A stretch of 64,000 nt of DNA from positions 77,490-141,489 of the forward strand of contig DATMRW010000014.1 in assembly GCA_035565775.1 (NCBI GenBank), given 5' to 3'. The position numbers were made by a program, and so were the translations under genes. Positions 17,341 through 25,838 of this stretch are shown here, in pieces (the stretch's first letter is position 1; each line of letters begins with the position of its first letter). The DNA is from PRO6 sp035565775. GTDB lineage: Bacteria > Pseudomonadota > Alphaproteobacteria > Rhizobiales > Xanthobacteraceae. The notes below the pieces were generated by a model. It worked only from the letters and a program-made list of their open reading frames with translations. It did not search any database and had not been told where the DNA came from.

Positions 17341-18045
17341 TTATCGGTTTGCTCCCGTCGGGGCCGTCTCAGCCTCCGCGCCGCCCTCCGGCGGGACAGT
17401 GGGACTGTCCATCATCAGGGTCATCGATACGCCGCCCTCGAACCGCACAACTTCGCCGCGATCGACAATCCGCAAACCATTGGCATCGAGCGTCCCGTTG
17501 AGCAACTTGACCGCGACCGGCTTATCCGACGTGACGTCGCCGCGCGCAATATCGATGGTCGCGCGCACCAGCCGCGCCTCGTAGCCGATCGAGGACTGCA
17601 GAAAAATATCGTTGGTGAGGCTGAGAAGCTGGGTCTTGGTGTCGAACCGGCCATCGCGCGCATCCATCGTCAGCGAGGACTTGTCCTCCATCACGACGCG
17701 GGCGCGAATATCCTGAAGATCGACATGATTCGGCGAGGCGAGGTCCTGGATCGCCGCCTTGGCCCAGACCTCATAGGGTCGCTGATCCGGGGTGAACCCG
17801 GCCAGATGCGGCGATTCCATCGTGATCTTGGTGCCGGAGACCACCAGATTGCTGATGTCGATCGGCAAATTCGCCAGCACCCGGAAGGGGTTGAAGATCG
17901 AGACCGCAATGATGGCGCCCATCGACAGGACCACCGCCACCGGGATGAGCCAGCGCAACGCCCGCACGCGGCGGCTGTGCCGCGCGGCGACGACGAAACG
18001 CTTGTCCATCATTGCCTGGTAGTCGGGAACCTGAACCGAAGACAC
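17341..18045 (-). CDS. lptC: LPS export protein LptC
   Basis: A 234-residue bitopic inner-membrane protein: cytoplasmic N-terminus, one helix at about residues 30-51 (W-L-I-P-V-A-V-V-L-S-M-G), then a periplasmic LptC/YrbK domain. It passes lipopolysaccharide from LptBFG to LptA. The start is a GTG with AAAGGA six bases upstream. Its position just before lptA and lptB confirms the assignment. Confidence 0.92.
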   Translation of the reverse strand: MSSVQVPDYQAMMDKRFVVAARHSRRVRALRWLIPVAVVLSMGAIIAVSIFNPFRVLANLPIDISNLVVSGTKITMESPHLAGFTPDQRPYEVWAKAAIQDLASPNHVDLQDIRARVVMEDKSSLTMDARDGRFDTKTQLLSLTNDIFLQSSIGYEARLVRATIDIARGDVTSDKPVAVKLLNGTLDANGLRIVDRGEVVRFEGGVSMTLMMDSPTVPPEGGAEAETAPTGANR

Positions 18046-18138
18046 ACGCCATCCTTTCCCTCAGCCTCGACGCGAGGCCCGCCGCTGCGAAATCTGCCGA
18101 CGGCGGCGACAGTTATCGGGCAAACGCGGCGGAATTGG

Positions 18139-18753
18139 TCACGAATGAGCGAAGATATCCTCTTCAGGCCATCCCGCAAGGTCGAGCCGCGCCCGGGTCG
18201 GCAGGAATTCGAAGCAGGCCGCCGCCATTTCGGCGCGGCTCTCGCGGGCGAGCATGGTGTCGAGGCGCTCGCGCAGGCGGTGCAGGTAGAGCACGTCGGA
18301 GGCGGCGTAGGCGAGCTGCGCCTCGGTGAGGTCCGCCGCCGCCCAGTCGCTCGACTGCTGCTGCTTGGACAGTTCGACGCCGAGCAGTTCCCGCGTCAGG
18401 TCCTTCAGGCCGTGGCGATCGGTGTAGGTCCGCACGAGGCGCGAGGCGATCTTGGTGCAGTAGACCGGCGCCGGCATCACCCCGAAGGTGTGGAACAGGA
18501 CGGCGAGATCGAACCGGCCGAAGTGGAAGATTTTGACCACATTCGGGTCAGCCAACAATTTGGTCAGGTTCGGCGCCTCGCGCTGGCCATTGGCGATCTG
18601 CACGACATCGGCGGTGCCGTCGCCATTGGACAGCTGCACCACGCACAGCCGGTCGCGATGCGGGTTGAGGCCGAGCGTTTCGGTATCGATTGCAACCGAC
18701 GACGTGTAGCGGGACAGATCCGGCAGATCTCCGCGATGCAGGCGAATGGTCAT
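18139..18753 (-). CDS. RNase D-like 3'-5' exonuclease
   Basis: A 204-residue protein consisting only of a DEDDy exonuclease domain. Motif I is A-I-D-T-E-T-L-G-L, motif II is I-F-H-F-G-R-F-D-L, and motif III is Y-A-A-S-D-V-L-Y-L. It lacks the HRDC domains of full-length RNase D (about 375 residues), as is common for short alphaproteobacterial members that trim structured RNA. The start at 18753 begins the conserved region; the open frame extends 84 bases further. It lies upstream of lptC with a 93-base gap. Confidence 0.88.
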   Translation of the reverse strand: MTIRLHRGDLPDLSRYTSSVAIDTETLGLNPHRDRLCVVQLSNGDGTADVVQIANGQREAPNLTKLLADPNVVKIFHFGRFDLAVLFHTFGVMPAPVYCTKIASRLVRTYTDRHGLKDLTRELLGVELSKQQQSSDWAAADLTEAQLAYAASDVLYLHRLRERLDTMLARESRAEMAAACFEFLPTRARLDLAGWPEEDIFAHS

Positions 18754-18987
18754 GGGTTGCAAACCTTGTTTCTCGAACTCGTTCTGGGCCTTTGGGCGAA
18801 TGCCTTCGCGACAACAGCAGGCATGGCCGCATATCACCCGGCCGCAGGGCGCGCCGCTGCTGAAATCCGTTCCTAAATCACCGCAGCCGATCTGAAAAGA
18901 GAGGCCGCAACAGCAACAAGCCAGTGCGGCCCGACAAGGCTCGCGTGATTCGCTTCCGGCGCAGGCCCGCGCAGAGGCCGATCCCGC

Positions 18988-20232
18988 TCAGTCGCAGTTC
19001 ACCCGCACCGTAAACAGCTTGGCCAGGTCGGCGATCGCTTCCGGCGCCAGCTCGCGTGAACGCGGCGCATCAGCCGGCATGGCATTGCTGGACTCGAGGA
19101 AATTGGCGGCAATCGCGGTTTTGATCGCAAAGTTGACGTTTTGCGGGATGTCCTGCGTCGCCGCGGCCACGTTGAGCGCGTTGAGCTTCGAGACGATCAC
19201 CCCGACGACATTGCCGAACTTGTCGAGCAGCGGACCGCCGCTATTGCCGGGCTGGACCGGCGCAGAAATCTGCACGAGACGCGTATCGTCGCCGATGCCC
19301 GAGACCGCGGTGATCGAGCCGGACGTAAAATTGCCCGACGTCGCAAGGATTCCGCTGAGGGGGAAGCCGAAAACATAGACCGCCTCGCCGAGCCGCGCCT
19401 GCGGCCGCAGCGCCGGCACCACCGCCGGCGAGAGCGTGGTCTTCAGAATTGCGAGGTCGTTGGTCTTGTCCTTGGCGATGATACGGGCGGTCGCCTCCTG
19501 CCCGCTGACGGTGCTGACTTTGAGCACCGTGCAGGAATCAATCACGTGATGATTGGTGAGCACGTGGCCGCTATCGGAAACGAAAAAGCCGGTGCCGGAG
19601 CTCGCGCCGCCCTGCTGCGGCTTGTCTTCCTGCGGCTTGCTTTCCGTCGGCCCGCCGGCGGTCGCCGCGATATAGGTCTTTTGACACTCGATGACCGTCT
19701 CCAGCGCGCGGCTCGAGCCGCCGAGCGAGAGCGACGACACTTCTTTGCGATTGAGCAGCACCCGCACGCCCGCCGAACGCGCCACATCCCCGACGAACTC
19801 CGACTTAAGGCCCGACGAAAACACCCCCTTCTCGCCCTTGCGCTCGAAGCCGACGAATTTGCCGTTCCAGATGTTGCGGCGCATGACAAGCTGCAGCTCA
19901 TAGCCGCCGTCGACTTCGATCGACCGCCATTTCGGGTTGGTGAACGCGATGTAGGCGCTGTTCTTGCGGCCGGTGAAGCCGAGCCAGATCGTCGTCTCGT
20001 CGCGGTAGGTCGCAGCGGCGAGGCACCCGCCGACGCTTTCGCTGAAGCCGATCGTCCAGCCGGAGACATCGCCAAAACTCTTGTCGATGTTCAACTCGGC
20101 CCGCACTGGCCCCGGCGCAAAGATCGTTGCCGCAATGCCCAAACCTATCGCCACAGCGGCCGCCGCGCGGCGCGGCCACGACGGAAGAGCGCGGCAGCCC
20201 GTGCCGAAACTTTGCGGATCAACGCCAGCCAT
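18988..20232 (-). CDS. Exported trypsin-like serine protease with an N-terminal domain of unknown function
   Basis: A 414-residue protein. A signal-type segment (about 20-45) with R-R-A-A-A-A-V-A-I-G ends at V-R-A. Residues 50-185 form a domain I do not recognise. A Pro/Gln/Gly-rich linker at 192-212 leads to an S1-type protease core: His229 in T-N-H-H-V-I-D, Asp259 in N-D-L-A-I-L, Ser331 in Q-P-G-N-S-G-G-P-L. There is no PDZ domain after the core, unlike DegP/HtrA. AGGGG precedes the ATG by eight bases; a longer open frame upstream is GC-rich read-through. It is probably a periplasmic quality-control or stress protease (inference). Confidence 0.82.
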   Translation of the reverse strand: MAGVDPQSFGTGCRALPSWPRRAAAAVAIGLGIAATIFAPGPVRAELNIDKSFGDVSGWTIGFSESVGGCLAAATYRDETTIWLGFTGRKNSAYIAFTNPKWRSIEVDGGYELQLVMRRNIWNGKFVGFERKGEKGVFSSGLKSEFVGDVARSAGVRVLLNRKEVSSLSLGGSSRALETVIECQKTYIAATAGGPTESKPQEDKPQQGGASSGTGFFVSDSGHVLTNHHVIDSCTVLKVSTVSGQEATARIIAKDKTNDLAILKTTLSPAVVPALRPQARLGEAVYVFGFPLSGILATSGNFTSGSITAVSGIGDDTRLVQISAPVQPGNSGGPLLDKFGNVVGVIVSKLNALNVAAATQDIPQNVNFAIKTAIAANFLESSNAMPADAPRSRELAPEAIADLAKLFTVRVNCD

Positions 20233-20375
20233 CCTGCGGCCCCTGCTGGTTCGAAACCGCGAGGCACCCCGCCAAGGATGCCTCGCCGCTCGGACTGTTT
20301 CGAAAATGAAGAACGTCGATTTGTCGATGTCTCGACTGGCCGATGCCTCATGGGTTGCCCCGAGCATCGCCCCGC

Positions 20376-20750
20376 TCAGTTGCGCGCGCGACGCACCGGG
20401 CCCGAGGCGGCGCCTGCAAACGGATCGGACACGTTGTGCGTCTGCGCCGTGTGGCTCGGCTGACCCGCGGCGGCGCGGCGACCCTGATAGGGCGCGCTGG
20501 CCTGCCGGCGCGGCCGGGCGGCGCGATATCGGTGCGGCGGCGGGGCCGGCCGCGCGCTCGACGCAAGGCCGTGCGCGATCATTGCGCCGGCCGCCGCGCC
20601 GATGATAGCGCCGACAATCGCGCCATCGTCGCGTGCCAGCGACTTGCTCGGCGTGAACACAACCGCGCATGCCAACGCTAGAGCACATGCCGACGCTTTC
20701 CAACCGCTAAAATTCAAGACAGCACGATGGCCGATTCGCTCGATCAACAT
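20376..20750 (-). CDS. Small exported protein with a glycine-zipper segment
   Basis: A 124-residue protein without a known name. Residues 18-39 are a signal-like hydrophobic stretch ending L-A-R-D-D, followed by a glycine-zipper A-I-V-G-A-I-I-G-A-A-A-G-A-M-I-A-H-G at 44-61, typical of small outer-membrane or envelope proteins. The C-terminal half is Arg/Pro/Ala-rich and probably disordered. It lies 143 bases upstream of the protease gene on the same strand. Function is unknown. Confidence 0.6.
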   Translation of the reverse strand: MLIERIGHRAVLNFSGWKASACALALACAVVFTPSKSLARDDGAIVGAIIGAAAGAMIAHGLASSARPAPPPHRYRAARPRRQASAPYQGRRAAAGQPSHTAQTHNVSDPFAGAASGPVRRARN

Positions 20751-20864
20751 GACTTCAAGCCCCTTGATTTGCCCGTCACAATCGTAGCGGGTCCAGGTTC
20801 CCTTGCCAATTGCATGAGCGGGCCAACCATCGCCGCGGGCCAGTGTCTTCAGGCCGCGGGAGCG

Positions 20865-21317
20865 TCAACCTTCCGCGGCGTTGCGCGCCATGAAGCTCGC
20901 GGGCGTGCCCTCTTTCGGATCGACGAAGATGATGTCGGTCGGTTCGCGCCGCGGCGTATCGATCGACAGAAACACCACCGGGTGCTCGAACAGGTCCGGC
21001 ATCGCGTGAACGGTGCCGCGCTTGAAATGCAGCAGCTGCCCCGGCGCGAATTCGGCCTTGGTCGATTCGTCTTCCATCCAGAACGTGCCGCGCCCGGAAA
21101 AGACGTAGAGATATTCGTCGCAGGTTGCGTGATAGTGCGCCGGCGTCGGGCGATAGACCCGGAAAACCCGGCAGCTCGCCGCCGGCGAGTCGGTCAGATA
21201 GGTGTCCGCCAGCAGGGTCTTGGCGGTCTGTGGCAGAGCATCCGCAATCGCCTTGATGTCGAACCGGCCATTGGCGTTCTTGGTCTCGTCGCAGGAAGAA
21301 ACTTGAGGCGCAGACAT
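20865..21317 (-). CDS. Cupin domain protein
   Basis: A 150-residue single-cupin protein. Metal-binding motif 1 is H-Y-H-A-T-C-D-E-Y-L-Y-V-F-S-G-R-G, and motif 2 reads F-A-P-G-Q-L-L-H-F-K-R-G-T-V-H-A-M. It differs from the other cupin in this window in having an N-terminal helix-rich arm. The start at 21317 is preferred over an in-frame ATG 39 bases upstream. There is no operon partner. Enzymatic activity is unknown. Confidence 0.75.
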   Translation of the reverse strand: MSAPQVSSCDETKNANGRFDIKAIADALPQTAKTLLADTYLTDSPAASCRVFRVYRPTPAHYHATCDEYLYVFSGRGTFWMEDESTKAEFAPGQLLHFKRGTVHAMPDLFEHPVVFLSIDTPRREPTDIIFVDPKEGTPASFMARNAAEG

Positions 21318-21493
21318 GGGCAATCCGTCCAATCGTTCAAAAATGAACCGCAACAAACGGACGAATGATTAGCAGGCGGATTGCAACCGCCAAATCGAAT
21401 TTTTTGAGATGCCGCGCAGCGCAGCCGCGGCCCGATCCGACATGCGCAACGCGCTGCCGGGAGAAGGCTTGCTGATCATCAAAAAGAGAGGGG

Positions 21494-21580
<87 letters not shown>

Positions 21581-21590
21581 ACGGGGGCGA

Positions 21591-21619
21591 TACCTACGGA
21601 TGTGTTGGCCGCTTGTCAA
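21591..21619 (-). promoter_or_regulatory. Sigma-70 type promoter of tRNA-Leu
   Basis: On the minus strand TTGACA (21619-21614), a 17-base spacer and TAGGTA (21596-21591) lie 11 bases before the mature tRNA end. The -35 box is a perfect consensus and the distance suits a very short 5' leader. Confidence 0.7.
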
Positions 21620-21729
21620 ATGCCGTGTTGCAGATCCAATAGGCCTGTACATAAATATTTTCATCACGTATTGCCGAGACGGCTTTAAACCGCATCGTTT
21701 CACCGTCTGTTCCCGTAGGAGCTGCTCTC

Positions 21730-22698
21730 ATGTCCGCGAACATCGATACCCTTGTCACGGTTTTCGGGGGATCGGGCTTTATCGGCCGCCAGGTCGTGCG
21801 CGCGCTCGCGCAGCGGGACTTCCGGATTCGCGTCGCCGTGCGCCGCCCGGACCTTGCGGGCCACCTCCAGCCGCTCGGCCGCGTCGGCCAGATCATGCCG
21901 GTGCAGGCGAATCTGCGCTATCCGGCGTCGGTTGCAGCGGCGATGCGCGGCTCGCATGTGGCCATCAACCTTGTCGGCATTCTTGCCGCCTCCGGCCAGC
22001 AGACCTTCGATGCCGTGCAGGCGGAGGGCGCGCATCATGTCGCCGAGGCGGCGCAGGCGGTCGGCGCCCGCGTCGTGCACGTTTCGGCGATTGGCGCGGA
22101 TGAGAACTCCGAATCACAGTACGCCCGCTCGAAGGCCGCGGGCGAGCAGGCGATTCGCGCCGTCTCGCCGGATGCAATCATCTTCCGCCCCTCGGTGGTG
22201 TTCGGCCCGGACGACAATTTCACCAACCGCTTCGCCTCGCTGGCGCGGATGTCGCCGGTGATGCCGCTGATCGGCGGCGGCGAAACCCGCCTGCAGCCGG
22301 TGTTCGTCGGCGATGTCGCCCGCGCGGTCGCCGACGCCGTCGATGGCCGCGTCCGGGCCGGCACGACCTATGAGCTCGGCGGCCCCGAAATTCTGACGAT
22401 GCGCGAAGTGATCGCCTTCATCCTCGACACCATCGACCGCGAACGGATGATGGTATCGGTGCCGTTCCAGCTCGCGCGGCTGCAGGCATCGCTGCTGCAG
22501 TTCGCGCCGCAGCCGCTGACCCTGACGCCGGATCAGGTCACCCTGCTGCAGAGCGACAACGTTGTGTCTGCGTCCGCCAAGGCCGCCGGGCTGACGCTGG
22601 AAGGCCTCGGCATTGCGCCCGAATCGCTGGCCGCGATCGCGCCGTCCTACCTCTGGCGCTTCCGCCGCGCCGGCCAGTTCGAGCGCAAGAACGCCTGA
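21730..22698 (+). CDS. NDUFA9-type NAD(P)-binding protein (extended SDR)
   Basis: A 322-residue Rossmann-fold protein related to the mitochondrial complex I accessory subunit NDUFA9 and atypical SDRs. The dinucleotide motif is V-F-G-G-S-G-F-I-G-R-Q-V-V, followed by V-A-V-R-R-P and V-H-V-S-A-I-G-A-D-E-N-S. The Y-A-R-S-K-A-A-G-E segment retains the Tyr-x-x-x-Lys pair. Alphaproteobacterial homologues are often annotated complex I NDUFA9 subunit family. AGGAG precedes the ATG by eight bases. It faces uppP across a bidirectional terminator. Confidence 0.88.
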   Translation: MSANIDTLVTVFGGSGFIGRQVVRALAQRDFRIRVAVRRPDLAGHLQPLGRVGQIMPVQANLRYPASVAAAMRGSHVAINLVGILAASGQQTFDAVQAEGAHHVAEAAQAVGARVVHVSAIGADENSESQYARSKAAGEQAIRAVSPDAIIFRPSVVFGPDDNFTNRFASLARMSPVMPLIGGGETRLQPVFVGDVARAVADAVDGRVRAGTTYELGGPEILTMREVIAFILDTIDRERMMVSVPFQLARLQASLLQFAPQPLTLTPDQVTLLQSDNVVSASAKAAGLTLEGLGIAPESLAAIAPSYLWRFRRAGQFERKNA

Positions 22699-22718
22699 GG
22701 CTCTGTACGGCATGAAAT

Positions 22719-22748
22719 AAAAAATGCGGCCGCGAGGCCGCATTTTTT
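22719..22748. terminator. Bidirectional rho-independent terminator
   Basis: AAAATGCGGCC / GGCCGCATTTT stem at 22721-22746 with a GCGA loop and A/T runs on both sides, between the convergent NDUFA9-type gene and uppP. Confidence 0.9.
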
Positions 22749-22763
22749 GTGTGTTTTGGTCGC

Positions 22764-23567
22764 TCAGCGTCCCATCGCGAGCGCAATCAGCCCGAGCGTG
22801 CCGACAATTACTCGCCACCACGCGAATGGCATGAACCCGTGGCGGGAGACATATTCCAGAAAAGTTCGCACCACGACCAGGGCGGCGAAGAACGACGCGA
22901 CGAAACCGACCGCCACCACCAGCATGTTGTGGGTGCTGAGGTCGCCATAGTTTTTGTAGAGGTCGTAGGCGAAGGCGCCGGCCATCGTTGGAATCGCCAG
23001 AAAGAATGAAAACTCTGCCGCCGACCGCTTGTTGGCGCCGAACAGCATCGCCGAGACGATGGTCGCGCCCGACCGAGACACGCCGGGGATCATCGCCGCG
23101 CACTGCGCAAAGCCGATGCCGAGATACATCGGCAATGAAAAAGTGGTGGCATCGTCATAGCGCGGCTTGAGCTCGAGCTGATCGACCCAGAGCAGCACCG
23201 CGCCGCCGACGATCAGCGTGAAACACACCACCCAGGGGTTGAACAACACGCCCTTGATCAAGGAATGCGCCGCCGCGCCGATCACCGCTGCGGGCAGAAA
23301 CGCGATCAGCACACCGATGACAAAGCGCCGGGCAGCAGGATCGCTGAACATCCCGAGCGCAATCCGCCACAGCCGCGAAAAATAGACCGACAGGATCGCG
23401 AGGATCGCGCCGAGCTGGATCAGCACGACGAAGGTTTTACCGAAGCCGTCATCGTCGAAGCCGAAGAAACGCTCGAGCAACAGCAGATGGCCGGTCGATG
23501 ACACCGGCAAGAATTCGGTCAGGCCCTCGACGACGCCGAGCAGCAGAGCTTTGAAGAGATCGAACAT
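22764..23567 (-). CDS. uppP: Undecaprenyl-diphosphatase (bacitracin resistance protein)
   Basis: A 267-residue integral membrane enzyme that recycles undecaprenyl pyrophosphate to the lipid carrier for peptidoglycan and LPS. Both catalytic motifs are present: E-G-L-T-E-F-L-P-V-S-S-T-G-H near residue 14 and P-G-V-S-R-S-G-A-T-I near 160. About eight hydrophobic helices are visible and the length is standard for UppP/BacA. Confidence 0.95.
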   Translation of the reverse strand: MFDLFKALLLGVVEGLTEFLPVSSTGHLLLLERFFGFDDDGFGKTFVVLIQLGAILAILSVYFSRLWRIALGMFSDPAARRFVIGVLIAFLPAAVIGAAAHSLIKGVLFNPWVVCFTLIVGGAVLLWVDQLELKPRYDDATTFSLPMYLGIGFAQCAAMIPGVSRSGATIVSAMLFGANKRSAAEFSFFLAIPTMAGAFAYDLYKNYGDLSTHNMLVVAVGFVASFFAALVVVRTFLEYVSRHGFMPFAWWRVIVGTLGLIALAMGR

Positions 23568-24101
23568 GCGTGGTCCAAACTGGTTGCGAGAGAGGCATCG
23601 AAGCGGGGCGACGCGTGGAAGCTTATTGGCGCGCCTGGCGCAAATCTCGACGAACGTCCTGGCGGGAAACTAATCGGTGGCGACGATGTCCGTAAGACAA
23701 AAAGCCGCCGGATGCGGCCAATCCAAACCGCCATGCCGGCAAAAGCATGGCCGGGAATTTTTCGCGGATTCTTATTGGGCCCGCAATGTCTAAAATTGCT
23801 CCGGCACGGTCCGCGGGAGCGGCCGCCGGTGCGCCGCCTCTCCTGTGAAAATCGCGCGACGGTTGATGAATGGTAACCGCGGAACCCGCAGGTTAACCGC
23901 TGCTCGCCTCCCGCGCAGCCGTAACGCGCACTCAGAGAAACTGTCGCAATTTGTGCGCGCCATCATGTTTTGACCAGAATTGCCGCGGAAACGGGACATC
24001 ATCAAACTGCTACGCCGCTCCATCTGCCGTCGCAAAAGGCCCACAGGGGCGGCCACAAGTAGAAGCGTTTTATTAACGGCTTCGAAACTATCAAGTTAGG
24101 C
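23568..24101. other. 534-base intergenic region between uppP and the FzlA-like gene
   Basis: It must hold the divergent promoters of uppP and the FzlA-like gene. Two near-direct repeats TAACCGC stand at 23874-23880 and 23894-23900 in GGT(T)AACCGC contexts, 20 bases apart. The second includes the palindrome GGTTAACC. Short open frames exist but none has a ribosome site plus plausible composition. I see no RNA gene. Confidence 0.5.
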
Positions 24102-24794
24102 ATGCTCACCCTCTTTCATCATCCGTTCTGTCCGCACTCCAGGTTCATCCGTCTGGTTCTCGGAGAGTACCGTATCGACGTGGCGCTGGAAGAAGAGCGG
24201 CCGTGGGAACGGCGCAACGAATTTTTGGTGATGAACCCGGCCGCCACCATCCCGATCCTGAGCGGGGAAGGCTTTCCGCCGGTGCCGGGTGTCGCCGTGA
24301 TCAGCGAGTTCCTTGACGAGACGGCGGGCGCCGCGCGCGAGGACCGCCGGCTGATGCCGGTGGCGCCGGAGGACCGCATCGAGGTGCGCCGCCTCGCCTC
24401 GTGGTTCAACGACAAGTTCTTCGTCGAGGTCAGCGGCCCGCTGGTCACCGAACGGATCTACAAGCGCTACATGAGCCAGAGCGACGGCGGCGGCCCGCCG
24501 TCGGCCGATGCGATCCGCGTCGCGCGCGCCAACCTGCGCTATCACCTCGCCTATATCGGCTGGCTGGCGCGCAGCCGGAACTATCTCGCCGGCGACCGCC
24601 TCACCTATGCCGACCTCGCCGCCGCCGCCCATTTGTCGGCGATCGACTATCTCGGCGACGTGCCGTGGATCGAGGACGAGGCGGCAAAGGCGTGGTATGC
24701 GCGGATCAAGTCGCGGCCGTCCTTCCGGCCGCTGCTGGCCGAATGGCTCGCCGGCGTTCCGGCGTCGCGCACCTATACCGATCTCGACTTCTGA
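24102..24794 (+). CDS. GST-fold protein, FzlA-like
   Basis: A 230-residue glutathione S-transferase-fold protein. The N-terminal thioredoxin-like part reads F-H-H-P-F-C-P-H-S-R-F-I-R-L, then N-P-A-A-T-I-P-I-L and the P-G-V-A-V-I-S-E-F-L-D-E segment. The helical C-domain has N-Y-L-A-G-D-R-L-T-Y-A-D-L-A. The C-P-H-S-R and E-E-R-P-W-E-R-R signatures resemble FzlA, which in Caulobacter binds FtsZ and sets constriction rate without needing glutathione. The neighbour uppP also serves the cell wall. The FzlA assignment is from memory of the family, so moderate. Confidence 0.7.
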   Translation: MLTLFHHPFCPHSRFIRLVLGEYRIDVALEEERPWERRNEFLVMNPAATIPILSGEGFPPVPGVAVISEFLDETAGAAREDRRLMPVAPEDRIEVRRLASWFNDKFFVEVSGPLVTERIYKRYMSQSDGGGPPSADAIRVARANLRYHLAYIGWLARSRNYLAGDRLTYADLAAAAHLSAIDYLGDVPWIEDEAAKAWYARIKSRPSFRPLLAEWLAGVPASRTYTDLDF

Positions 24795-24818
24795 TCTATT
24801 GGGGCGGAGGCGCCACCC

Positions 24819-25619
24819 TTACGGGTGGCCGACCGCCAGTTCCTGCACCGCGGCGAGCAGGCGCGCGATGTCCTGCGGCCGCGACAGCCGGTGATCGCCG
24901 TCCTGGATCAGCGACAGCACCACATCATCCGTCGGCAGCCGCTCGATGATGCGGAAAGCATGGCGCCAGGGCACGTCGGGGTCCTGCGCGCCCTGCAGGA
25001 TGCGCACCGGGCAGCCGAGATCGATCGGCGCGCCGAGAATGAGATGGTTGCGGCCGTCCTCGATCAGCTTGCGGGTGATCGGATAGGGCTCGCCATATTC
25101 CGACGGCTGGTGCCACACGCCCTTGGTCTCGATCTCGGCGCGGACCTGCGGCGGGAACTCGGCCCACATCAGATCCTCCGTGAAGTCCGGGGCGGGCGCG
25201 ATCAGCACGAGGCCGGCGAGCGAGACCTTTGCCGCGGGCCCGCGCTTCGCCAGTTCCCGCGCCGCCAGCAGCGCAAGCCAGCCGCCCATCGAGGAGCCGA
25301 TCAGGATCTGCGGCCCCTCGCAAAAGGCATCGATCACCGCGAGGCTTTCCTCGAGCCAGCGCCCGATGGTGCCGTCGATAAATTCGCCGCCGGACTCGCC
25401 ATGGCCGGAATAGTCGAGGCGGACACAGGCGCGACCCTGTGCGCGGGCAAAATCGTCGAGCGCCACCGCCTTGGTACCGACCATGTCGGATTTGAACCCG
25501 CCGAGCCAGACCAGCCCCGGCCCCGTGCCCTGGCGCCGCCGCACCGCGATCCGCCGCCGGTCGCCCGCCGGGCCGACTTCAAGGAACTCCGGCGACGATG
25601 CGACGTCGGAACCGGTCAT
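24819..25619 (-). CDS. Alpha/beta hydrolase
   Basis: A 266-residue hydrolase. G-G-F-K-S-D-M-V-G-T-K provides the oxyanion loop, R-L-D-Y-S-G-H-G-E-S-G-G follows, and the nucleophile elbow is G-S-S-M-G-G-W-L. The acid is near Q-G-A-Q-D-P-D-V-P and the His is in D-G-D-H-R-L-S. This is the ABHD10/YfhR-like carboxylesterase or palmitoyl-thioesterase type, with unknown natural substrate. GAGGAG sits two bases before ATG 25625 and eight before ATG 25619; I prefer 25619. Convergent with the FzlA-like gene (24-base gap). Confidence 0.82.
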   Translation of the reverse strand: MTGSDVASSPEFLEVGPAGDRRRIAVRRRQGTGPGLVWLGGFKSDMVGTKAVALDDFARAQGRACVRLDYSGHGESGGEFIDGTIGRWLEESLAVIDAFCEGPQILIGSSMGGWLALLAARELAKRGPAAKVSLAGLVLIAPAPDFTEDLMWAEFPPQVRAEIETKGVWHQPSEYGEPYPITRKLIEDGRNHLILGAPIDLGCPVRILQGAQDPDVPWRHAFRIIERLPTDDVVLSLIQDGDHRLSRPQDIARLLAAVQELAVGHP

Positions 25620-25673
25620 GGCCATCTCTCCTCGATTTTTCGCCGGCCGGGAGCGGTAAGGGCTATTGCCAGC

Positions 25674-25702
25674 TTGCGAACCGCGCCGCCGCCCTCTATG
25701 TG
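25674..25702 (+). promoter_or_regulatory. Candidate promoter for infC
   Basis: TTGCGA, a 17-base spacer and TATGTG lie about 140 bases before the infC start. Boxes match consensus moderately. Position between divergent hydrolase and infC genes makes it the best candidate seen. Confidence 0.4.
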
Positions 25703-25838
25703 GGCCATGATGGCGCACTGCTGCATCTAGCACGCGGTGCGCCGCAAGAATCAACGAGCCTGCGGCGGCAACTCGCTTGCCCGCCGGGTTCGAATGCTTC
25801 ACACTGCCAAGCCTGTCAACAACATTGGAGAAATACCC

